This document shows positions 17,326 to 24,542 of a stretch of 35,014 bases of DNA, piece by piece. How positions within the stretch are numbered: the first letter of the stretch is position 1; each line of letters begins with the position of its first letter. Source of the DNA: Planctomycetaceae bacterium (lineage in GTDB: Bacteria > Planctomycetota > Planctomycetia > Pirellulales > UBA1268); contig WTHB01000152.1 of NCBI GenBank assembly GCA_011523305.1, forward strand, positions 1 to 35,014. The letters run 5' to 3'. Under the pieces are notes generated by a model. That model was not told the DNA's origin and ran no database searches. It worked only from the letters and a program-made list of their open reading frames with translations. Both the position numbers and the translations under genes were made by a program.

Positions 17326-17928
17326 ATGCTGACGACGAAATGGATGCGAAAAGCTGGCGCTGTTGCCTGCACCGCTGCACTGTTTGCAACTCCGGCAGCC
17401 ACCTTTGCTGCAACACCGGCACCATCTGCTGAAGCGAAAGTTGAAGTCACCGACGTCGTGCTCGGAACGAAGGGCACGCTGATTGGCCTCGTGAAGGATG
17501 TAGCCGGCAAAGCGAAGAGCAACGCTCTCGTCACCATCGGCTACTCAGGCAACGAAGTAGCCAAAGTTGAAACACTTAACGATGGATCGTTCGTAGTCGA
17601 AGGCCTCCGTGAAGGCACCCACGTGATTCAAGCCAGCGGCAAGAAGTCGACCTTCCGCTTCTGGGAAGCAGACAAGGCACCACCGACTGCCAAACCCGAA
17701 ATCACCCTCGTTGCCCGGCAAGTACCGGCCAATGATGGTGCCGTGCAGTTCATCCCTGATCCGCAACCAGCTCCTTATGTACCGGTTCAACAGACCCGTC
17801 GTCGGGGCGGCTTCTTGGGGCGTGCCTTTGCCAACTACCCGATTCTGACCGCAGCAGGGCTGCTCGGTGCCGGGATTGGGTCGGGGATCGCTATCGGGTC
17901 GGGAATTAATGCGGCAACTACGCCGTAG
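17326..17928 (+). CDS. Small secreted protein with carboxypeptidase-regulatory-like domain
   Basis: A 200-residue protein that starts with a clear Sec signal peptide (WMRKAGAVACTAALFATPAATFA, cleavage near residue 28). Residues about 47-125 resemble a beta-sandwich carboxypeptidase-regulatory-like domain, with GTLIGLVKDVAGKAKSNALV, then NDGSFVVEGLREGTHVI. Residues 150-170 are proline- and arginine-rich. The C-terminus (173-196) is a glycine-rich hydrophobic segment that could sit in a membrane. I choose the ATG at 17326 because GGAG lies six bases upstream; an upstream in-frame TTG would read through that ribosome site. It has its own strong terminator and lies between the phosphatase and the Wza-like gene, which suggests an envelope accessory role in export. 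The exact function is unknown. Confidence 0.75.
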   Translation: MLTTKWMRKAGAVACTAALFATPAATFAATPAPSAEAKVEVTDVVLGTKGTLIGLVKDVAGKAKSNALVTIGYSGNEVAKVETLNDGSFVVEGLREGTHVIQASGKKSTFRFWEADKAPPTAKPEITLVARQVPANDGAVQFIPDPQPAPYVPVQQTRRRGGFLGRAFANYPILTAAGLLGAGIGSGIAIGSGINAATTP

Positions 17929-17959
17929 TAACGAGAATTAGGTAAAACTCAAAAATTTT

Positions 17960-17992
17960 AGCCGGGCTGGGCAATGCTCAGTCCGGCTTTTT
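17960..17992 (+). terminator. Intrinsic terminator after the small secreted protein gene
   Basis: AGCCGGGCTGGGC and GCTCAGTCCGGCT pair over 13 positions (two G-T wobbles) around a 3-base AAT loop, followed directly by TTTTT ending at 17992. It begins 32 bases after the stop codon at 17928. This is the clearest intrinsic terminator in the window, and it separates the small secreted protein from the Wza-Wzc-Wzy-PglF operon. Confidence 0.9.
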
Positions 17993-18050
17993 CATGCGCC
18001 GACTGGTCAGGTTGGTGACTATTCCCACGCTTGTGGCTTCGGATTCTTAT

Positions 18051-18068
18051 AAGAGGGCATAACCTCTT
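18051..18068 (+). promoter_or_regulatory. Inverted repeat upstream of the export operon
   Basis: AAGAGG and CCTCTT form a perfect 6-bp inverted repeat with a 6-base spacer (GCATAA), 51 bases before the proposed start of the Wza-like gene. Its position between the preceding terminator and the operon fits an operator or promoter element. There is no further evidence, and such a short repeat can occur by chance. Confidence 0.25.
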
Positions 18069-18118
18069 GTATCAGTAGACCCTATTCTCCCTATCCTGCC
18101 GTTAAAAATCGCATTGGC

Positions 18119-19390
18119 GTGGGCCTGCGGAATTGGCTATTTCCCACCCCCCAGAAAATTCTGTTCACGCGAGGGACGGGTAAGGTCTTGACCGTTTTTT
18201 TTTCACTGAAGCAATCGACGACGAGGCAGCGTCTCTGGAAAGCCGCGTTGCTCCTCGCTCTGCTACCCGGTGTTGGCTGTGCAAATCGGGTCATCAAAGC
18301 CCGGCGGATGCCGGCCCAGTTTCAAGCAGCGGAGGTGACCAACGCCAAGGTCGCCGATCTCAGTCGGCTGTCGATGTCGACCACCCCAAGCAGCCTGATC
18401 GAGCCCGAAGATGTGGTCGATGTGACGATCAGCAGCGGCCTAGAAGAAGCTGGCCGAATCACACCCACGCCCGTTCGCGTCGACAACAACGGGCTGGCCA
18501 CAATCGCTCTGGTCGGCCAGGTACCCCTGGCAGGACTCGAGCCTTTTCAGGCAGAACAACGCATTGCCAATGCCGCTATTGATCGCGGTCTCTATCGGGC
18601 GCCGCAGGTGACCGTCACCATGCGGAAAAAGGCGGTCAACCGTGTCACCGTGGTTGGGGCTGTCAAAGAACAGGGCATCAAGGAACTGCCCCGCGGCCAG
18701 AGCACCCTGCTCGCCGCCCTGATGGCTGCGGGGTCTCTCGACGAAAAGGCTGGCACCGTCATTGAAATCCGCCGGCATGCCGCCCCTGCCCTCACGCAGC
18801 TCTCTCAGCAGGAGCCGCCAGCAGCTGACCTTGATGAAGCTGAAACTGATGACATTCAACTGACGTCCGCCGTCGAACCGGCCGGGCTCGTGCGACCCCG
18901 TCGCCGGTCGGCCAACCCGCTGCCGCAGCCCCGCTCAGCCAGCAGTCAGAACGAAACCTTCACGATCGACCTGGCAAGCCTCGACGGCACCAGTGACAAC
19001 GACATCACGCTCAAGGACGGTGACGTCGTTCGGGTTGAAACCCGCGATCCCACGCCTATTAGCGTAATTGGCCTCGTCAAAAAGCCCGGTCAATTCGACA
19101 TGCCGATCGGCCAGCCGGTGCACGTGCTCGATGCGATTGCTATGGCTGGAGAACGCAGCAATCCCTGGGCTGACAAGATCTACATCACACGACACGTCAA
19201 AAGTCAGAACGAGCCGGTCGTGATTGAGACGAGTGTGGCCGAAGCCCAACACAACAACGAGTCAAATATCAGGCTCTCACCCGGTGATGTCGTCAGCGTG
19301 GAACAGACACCACAGACAGTGGTCCACAACATCTTTACGAATCTCGTCCGATTCAGCGTCGTCGCTGGCCGATCGATCCCACTCTTTTAA
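18119..19390 (+). CDS. Wza-like polysaccharide export lipoprotein
   Basis: A 423-residue outer-membrane export protein. From the GTG start, a hydrophobic segment KAALLLALLPGVGC leads to Cys54, a probable lipidation site, although the residue three places before it is Gly rather than the usual Leu. The Poly_export domain follows from IEPEDVVDVTI at 94-104. A first SLBB domain begins near 174 (RVTVVGAVKEQGIKEL), and a second covers ISVIGLVKKPGQFDMPIGQ. A low-complexity linker of about 50 residues separates them. Oligomers of this family form the export channel that docks on Wzc. A TTG at 18188 is an alternative start that would shorten the signal region. No good ribosome site is visible before either. 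The stop overlaps the next start (TAATG). Confidence 0.88.
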   Translation: MGLRNWLFPTPQKILFTRGTGKVLTVFFSLKQSTTRQRLWKAALLLALLPGVGCANRVIKARRMPAQFQAAEVTNAKVADLSRLSMSTTPSSLIEPEDVVDVTISSGLEEAGRITPTPVRVDNNGLATIALVGQVPLAGLEPFQAEQRIANAAIDRGLYRAPQVTVTMRKKAVNRVTVVGAVKEQGIKELPRGQSTLLAALMAAGSLDEKAGTVIEIRRHAAPALTQLSQQEPPAADLDEAETDDIQLTSAVEPAGLVRPRRRSANPLPQPRSASSQNETFTIDLASLDGTSDNDITLKDGDVVRVETRDPTPISVIGLVKKPGQFDMPIGQPVHVLDAIAMAGERSNPWADKIYITRHVKSQNEPVVIETSVAEAQHNNESNIRLSPGDVVSVEQTPQTVVHNIFTNLVRFSVVAGRSIPLF

Positions 19391-21726
19391 TGACCGATCA
19401 AGCACCACGAGGCTGCACTCCGGCCTGCATTCCTATGCTCGAACACAACGAACACGAGCCCGATTCCACCGCTCAGACCATCCGCCAGGCGGTTCGCTTC
19501 CTGCGAGTGCTCTGGCATCGCCGGATTGTGGTGATAGGCACGCTCGCTATCTGCGGCATGCTCGGCGGGCTCTACTTTGCTACCGCCACCCCCATCTTTG
19601 AGGCCGATGCCCAACTGCTGATTGTTGACACCAGCCGGGAAAACCTTGGCACCTCGATGACCGGTGGCCGAGATGACCTGGCGGCCATGGCGACCTACGA
19701 AAAGCTCGTCTCGAGCCCCCTCGTGCTGCAATCAGCGGCCACCCTGCTAGACCAACCAATCCGTAGTCAGTTTGGCTCCCAAGACCCGGAACTGCTCGCC
19801 GAAAAATTCTCCAAGGCCCTCAAAGTACGGGGGGTCCGCCAAACCAACATTCTGGAACTGAGTTTCCGCTCGCCTGACACTCAGGCATCTGCTGCGGTGG
19901 TTGGTGCAATCATCCAGGCCTATGCCACATTTATGGATGAGTCACACCGCGGCACGGCCAGCAGCATCGTTGACCTGCTACAGCGGGAGAAGGACGAGGT
20001 CGACAAGAAGATCGAAGTTAAGCAGGCGGAGTTTCTCGCCGTGCGGCAGCGGGTGGGTGATCTCGGCATCAAGGCCGATGGCAAAACCATGCACCCGTTG
20101 GTCGAACGAGCTATTCAACTCAACAGCGCCTTGATTGAAACCCAGAAAAAGCGACTGTTGCTGCAGGCGTCGTATCAGTCGCTCACCGAGGCTATTCAGG
20201 CCGGCCAGAACATTCGCCAGAGCCTGATCGCTATCGAAGAAACACTTGGCAAAGAGGCCTTCCTCGATTCGATGGGCCTGGGCGACCGCGACAAACAAAC
20301 TCGTGTCGCCGTCGAAAAACAATTGCTCGAAGACCGGGCACACCTTGACACGCTGCTGGAATACTACGGCACCAACCACCCAAAGGTCGTCGAGCGGCAA
20401 CGGAAGATCGAACAGATGGAGGGGTACCTAGCGCAGTTCGATGTGATTGGCTCACCCCGATCATTCGGTGGAGACGACAGCCAGTTGGCCAACACCGTGG
20501 CCAACATTCTGCAGCAGCGGCTAAGTTCAGCCTCACAACAGGAAAAATGGCTCCAGCAGAGTTTTGAACAGGCCAAGCAAGACTCGATCGGCCTCACCAG
20601 CGATATCAGCCAGCTCGACATCGTTGAGCACGACCTCAACTGGTTGCGGCAATTGCGAAATACCCTGCTCAACCAGATTGCAAGCGTTGACCTGCGGCAG
20701 GAAAACGGTGGCGTCCGCACCACGGTGGTTCGTGAGCCCGTCGTGCCGGACAAACCAGTCTCGCCCAAGTTATCGCTCACCATCTTGGCCGTGCTGGCTG
20801 CAGGGCTGGCAAGCGGCATTGGCATTGTGTTCGTGATCGACACGCTCGATGACCGGGCCCGATCGCCCGAGGAACTGCAGGCTGAACTCAACCTGCCAAC
20901 CCTGGCCACCATCGGCATGCTTGATGAACCCGAAGACTTTGAGGATGAGGCCGGCCTAGAAACGGCTCACATGTGGAATACCTCAGACGATGCCGCTGCT
21001 GAGAGTTTTCGGACGATTCGCACCGTGCTGGTGATGGGCAGCGATGACTCCGAACGGATCGCTGTCTCCAGTGCCGAGCCAAGCGACGGCAAGACGACCA
21101 TCTCAAGCAATCTGGCGATCGCCTATCAACAGGCCGGCAAGCGGGTGCTGATTATCGACGCCGACATGCGGAAGCCCGGCCTGACCAAGTTGATTGAACG
21201 GCGGGGTCAACTCGGCCTCTCTGACCTGCTGCGGGGCAGCGACCCTGTTGCCGAGATGGCTGCCAGTCTGGCCCAGCCTGCTGGTGCGGTGCCGATCGAT
21301 GTGATTCCTGCTGGCCGGCGGCCACCGAATCCCGGTGAGCTGCTGCTGGGAGACCGGTTTGCGGAACTGCTCTCTTGGGCTGACAGCTGCTATGACCAGG
21401 TGATTGTGGATGCCCCACCGGTACTGGCCGGCACCGACGCCGCTGCCGTCGGCCGACTGTGCGATGGACTGATGCTGGTGGTGCGGCCGGAAAAAAACCG
21501 CCGCCGTGTGCTCATCAAAGCGGTTGAAACCCTACGGATGTTTGGAGTCAACCTGTTCGGCACCGTCGTCAATGCGGTAGGCCTGGAAGAGATGGGCTAC
21601 GGCTATGGGTATGGATATGGATATGGATATGGGTATGGCGACGACTACGGTCTCGACGATGACGAGGAGTATGGAGACGACATCGAGGATGAAGACGATT
21701 CGTACACACATGCGAGGGCCGCATGA
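19390..21726 (+). CDS. Wzc-like polysaccharide co-polymerase and tyrosine autokinase
   Basis: The 778-residue protein has the fused Gram-negative layout. A Wzz-type N-terminus has a first membrane helix at about 46-64. A long periplasmic region runs to 458 with coiled-coil stretches near 195-350, and a second helix covers about 462-484. The cytosolic BY-kinase domain carries Walker A AEPSDGKTT at 562-570, Walker A' DADMR at 590-594 and Walker B VIVDAPP at 671-677. The tail has seven alternating Gly-Tyr units (Tyr737-749), then Tyr753, Tyr761 and Tyr772 in an Asp/Glu-rich stretch: the expected autophosphorylation cluster. It controls chain length and export with Wza. It overlaps both neighbours, by one and four bases. 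The phosphatase at 16271 is its likely antagonist. A later in-frame ATG (residue 16) could be used. Confidence 0.93.
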   Translation: MTDQAPRGCTPACIPMLEHNEHEPDSTAQTIRQAVRFLRVLWHRRIVVIGTLAICGMLGGLYFATATPIFEADAQLLIVDTSRENLGTSMTGGRDDLAAMATYEKLVSSPLVLQSAATLLDQPIRSQFGSQDPELLAEKFSKALKVRGVRQTNILELSFRSPDTQASAAVVGAIIQAYATFMDESHRGTASSIVDLLQREKDEVDKKIEVKQAEFLAVRQRVGDLGIKADGKTMHPLVERAIQLNSALIETQKKRLLLQASYQSLTEAIQAGQNIRQSLIAIEETLGKEAFLDSMGLGDRDKQTRVAVEKQLLEDRAHLDTLLEYYGTNHPKVVERQRKIEQMEGYLAQFDVIGSPRSFGGDDSQLANTVANILQQRLSSASQQEKWLQQSFEQAKQDSIGLTSDISQLDIVEHDLNWLRQLRNTLLNQIASVDLRQENGGVRTTVVREPVVPDKPVSPKLSLTILAVLAAGLASGIGIVFVIDTLDDRARSPEELQAELNLPTLATIGMLDEPEDFEDEAGLETAHMWNTSDDAAAESFRTIRTVLVMGSDDSERIAVSSAEPSDGKTTISSNLAIAYQQAGKRVLIIDADMRKPGLTKLIERRGQLGLSDLLRGSDPVAEMAASLAQPAGAVPIDVIPAGRRPPNPGELLLGDRFAELLSWADSCYDQVIVDAPPVLAGTDAAAVGRLCDGLMLVVRPEKNRRRVLIKAVETLRMFGVNLFGTVVNAVGLEEMGYGYGYGYGYGYGYGDDYGLDDDEEYGDDIEDEDDSYTHARAA
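21595..21639 (+). repeat. Hexanucleotide repeat encoding (Gly-Tyr)7
   Basis: Seven tandem six-base units of the form GGNTAY, several of them exactly GGATAT, encode alternating Gly and Tyr at the C-terminus of the autokinase. Because each unit is six bases, gain or loss of units would keep the frame and change the number of phosphorylatable tyrosines. Only one allele is visible, so variation is inferred. Confidence 0.8.
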
Positions 21727-24542
21727 GTGCCGTGGCACGCCGACCTCGCGGCCGCACTTCCCGGGCCCCTCAGCCGGTGGCTGGGCCTGATAGCCTTGCG
21801 CGCCTGGCCACGGTGGCTCTCACCGTACTACTGGTGCCTCTGGCAATGGGTGGACGGCACCCACTCGGCCAATGCCTTTTGAGTCTCGCCGCGATGGCTG
21901 CCACTGGCTCTTGGTTAATCCGCTGCCACCAACGTGACGATGCTGGCTGGCAATTCAATCCGCTCGACCTACTCTTTGCTGGAGGTCTGCTTGTTGGCGT
22001 GCTGCAGATTATGCCGCTATCAGCGGCAATAATCGATGCAATCTCACCAAACCTTGCTGGCTTCCTACCCTGCTGGGGTGATGGAGACTGGTCGCTCGGT
22101 CGCTGGAACACCCTTTCAGTCACCCCTGGCGAAACGTTGGCTGGCCTTTCGATTTTTGTGACGCAGGCGGTGCTGATCGGCTGCCTATTTCAGTCGATTG
22201 ATACTGTGGACGACGTCGAGGCCATACTACGATTGATTGCCTTGGCCACAGGAATGATGGCCGCTCTCGGGGTAGTGCAATATCTGAGCGGAAACGGCAA
22301 CTTTCTTTGGCTTTCTGAGTTTCCCTCAAACGGAGCTGTTAAGGGAACTTTCGGTAATCGCAATGCATTTGCTGGCTTCCTAGCCATCGGTGTTGGCACA
22401 GTTGCTTGGTGGGCTTTTGCCCCTGATAGTGCGGCATGTGGGTCATCGTCACTTCGCACTCATCCTGGCACCTCTCATAGCAGAACCAGAACCATCCGAC
22501 ATCGAAACAGGCAACTGAATGGCCGTCAGTCCAACCTTTATAACTTTGGACTAACCGCTGAGCAGCGGCTGGCAATGGGCCTGGTTGTTCTAGCGGTCGT
22601 GGTTTTTGCTGTTCTTCTCTCGCTGTCACGGATCGGTACAATCGCACTCGTCACAGTCGGACTCATCAGTACTGTTATGTTGCTGCGAAGCGGTCGCATC
22701 ACTCCGACTGCTGCCGCAGGTGTCATCGCCGTCATGCTACTGGTAAGCACGGCCCTTACCATTCACGGTATGGATCGGGTCAACACCCGGATAGACAGCA
22801 TCTGGACAGAACTCGCTGCTGTTTTTGATAACACTGAATTCACCGACCTCGGCGACCGCCGTGAGGTCTGGCAGGCAGCGCTGAATACCATCGGAGACTT
22901 TCCGATTTTTGGCACCGGCATTGGCAGCCATCGTGCTGTCTCACGAGCTTACATGCCGCCAACAGACACAATCGTCTTCACCCACGCTGAAAGCAACTAT
23001 CTTAATTTGTGCGTTGAAACGGGGTTTGCCGGCCTAATCCTTGTTTTAATCAGCATGCTGATGAGCTTTATGGCCTGCGGTCTACTTTTCTGGAAAGGCA
23101 ACGTCCGTCAAAAGTTTGCTGCAACCGCCCTCTTGAGCGGCCTCACCGCAGGCACCCTTACTTCCTTTACAGACTTCAACTGGTATCAGCCCGCCTGTTC
23201 AACTTTACTGATGATACTCAGCGCCTGTGCGCTGAAACTTGCCCTCAAACATCTTCCGGCACTTCACTTCCCAAACCTCGCATTTGATCGTCTGTCGGCC
23301 ACCGCGGTTGCTGCCCTAGCGATCACTCTGCTGACATTCATCTTCAACGGGCAACTTCGGGCGGCATGGGCCGAAATGTCATACCACCAAGCGATAAATC
23401 AGACACAGAGTTTGGCAGAAACAAGCCTGCAGAACCTCCACAACCAGGCTGCGGCAAAGTTCACCCAGCCAATGAAGAATCTGAATGAGAACGCAGTTGA
23501 AGATGAAAAAATAGAACAAGCGATACTCGCTGGACTACGGGAGCGTATAGAAGCCTTAGAACGAGCTGTCACAGCCCGACCCGATCACCCTAGAGCGTGG
23601 GCTGAACTAGCCCTGAGCCGGCTTGAACGGTTTGGCCTGTCCCGACGAATCGCAAAGGAAACCATTCGTTTGGTCGACATTCGCCAAACGGTTGAATCAG
23701 GAGTCTTTGCTTCAGCCGCTGCTGCCAAACACTGGGTGCAGACTGTCACCGCGGCCGGCTTCGCTGACTTACAAGCCGCCGAACAGGCCGCCCGCACCGC
23801 CGTCAAACTCAACCCCTTCGCCGGGGACGCCTGGTGCGTGCTGGCCGCAGTAGCTTTTCTGCACCAGCCAGACCCTGCCCTGCCGCAAGCATGTATTGCC
23901 CAGGCCCTCCGCGTGCGTCCCCATGACGGGCAGGTGCTGCTTGAAGCCGCCGTGCAGGCCGAACTCGACGGGGATACCGCCAGAGCCAGCCAATTGCGGC
24001 AACAATGTTTTTCCGAATGCCCCTCGCAACGAAGCCGCATCCTCAATGTGCTGCTGCCGATGATGCCGGCTACTGCCGCCTGTGACCTGCTCAAGCCCGA
24101 CTTGACCGGGCTACGAATGATCGACGCTCTCTGGTCGAGGCACACGCCGGCAGAACAGATGCAGCCCATCAAAGCCCAGCGGCTTACCGCTGCCTTGTCT
24201 GCTGCAACGGAAACTGAGGGCAACACCCGCTGCAGCCTGCTCTATGAGGCGGCTAATCTCCAGCGAATACTCGGTGACCCAGTGCAGGCCGAAGCGACGC
24301 TGGCGGAGGCCATCTGTTCCAATCCAAACCACTATGCGGCCCGTCTCACACATATCGATTTTGCGTTGGCCATCGGTGACGCCGAGACCGCCAAGCGGGA
24401 ACTCGACTGGTGCCTACTGCGTCGGCCCGACAGCCAGAAACTTCAGGGACGGGTTCGACGACTGAAACAGCTGCGTGTCGAGCAGGCAAGCATGCCGGCC
24501 AGCCTCGACCGCAATGAGACGACACCTGGAGACCGTCGATGA
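21723..24542 (+). CDS. Wzy/O-antigen-ligase family polymerase with C-terminal repeat domain
   Basis: A 939-residue membrane protein. About twelve hydrophobic segments occupy residues 25-545. Within them, GTFGNRNAFAGFLAIG at 208-223 and the LSRIG segment near 301-305 match the O-antigen ligase/Wzy family. The large loop contains GDRREVW (377-383) and HAESNYLNLCVETG (421-434), which hold the conserved Arg and His positions. From about 560 to 939 the protein is soluble and alanine-rich, with helical pairs such as HPRAWAELALSRLE and NPFAGDAWCVLAAVAFL that look like TPR repeats. It probably polymerises flipped repeat units in the periplasm, with the repeat domain as a docking platform (inference). 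Start and stop each overlap a neighbour by four bases (ATGA). Ligase activity is an alternative. Confidence 0.87.
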   Translation: MSAVARRPRGRTSRAPQPVAGPDSLARLATVALTVLLVPLAMGGRHPLGQCLLSLAAMAATGSWLIRCHQRDDAGWQFNPLDLLFAGGLLVGVLQIMPLSAAIIDAISPNLAGFLPCWGDGDWSLGRWNTLSVTPGETLAGLSIFVTQAVLIGCLFQSIDTVDDVEAILRLIALATGMMAALGVVQYLSGNGNFLWLSEFPSNGAVKGTFGNRNAFAGFLAIGVGTVAWWAFAPDSAACGSSSLRTHPGTSHSRTRTIRHRNRQLNGRQSNLYNFGLTAEQRLAMGLVVLAVVVFAVLLSLSRIGTIALVTVGLISTVMLLRSGRITPTAAAGVIAVMLLVSTALTIHGMDRVNTRIDSIWTELAAVFDNTEFTDLGDRREVWQAALNTIGDFPIFGTGIGSHRAVSRAYMPPTDTIVFTHAESNYLNLCVETGFAGLILVLISMLMSFMACGLLFWKGNVRQKFAATALLSGLTAGTLTSFTDFNWYQPACSTLLMILSACALKLALKHLPALHFPNLAFDRLSATAVAALAITLLTFIFNGQLRAAWAEMSYHQAINQTQSLAETSLQNLHNQAAAKFTQPMKNLNENAVEDEKIEQAILAGLRERIEALERAVTARPDHPRAWAELALSRLERFGLSRRIAKETIRLVDIRQTVESGVFASAAAAKHWVQTVTAAGFADLQAAEQAARTAVKLNPFAGDAWCVLAAVAFLHQPDPALPQACIAQALRVRPHDGQVLLEAAVQAELDGDTARASQLRQQCFSECPSQRSRILNVLLPMMPATAACDLLKPDLTGLRMIDALWSRHTPAEQMQPIKAQRLTAALSAATETEGNTRCSLLYEAANLQRILGDPVQAEATLAEAICSNPNHYAARLTHIDFALAIGDAETAKRELDWCLLRRPDSQKLQGRVRRLKQLRVEQASMPASLDRNETTPGDRR

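Noticed and set aside
23585-24226. 213-residue minus-strand frame
   Set aside because: It is antisense to the alanine-rich repeat domain of the polymerase; its Ala/Ser/Cys-rich composition is what the opposite strand of such codons gives.
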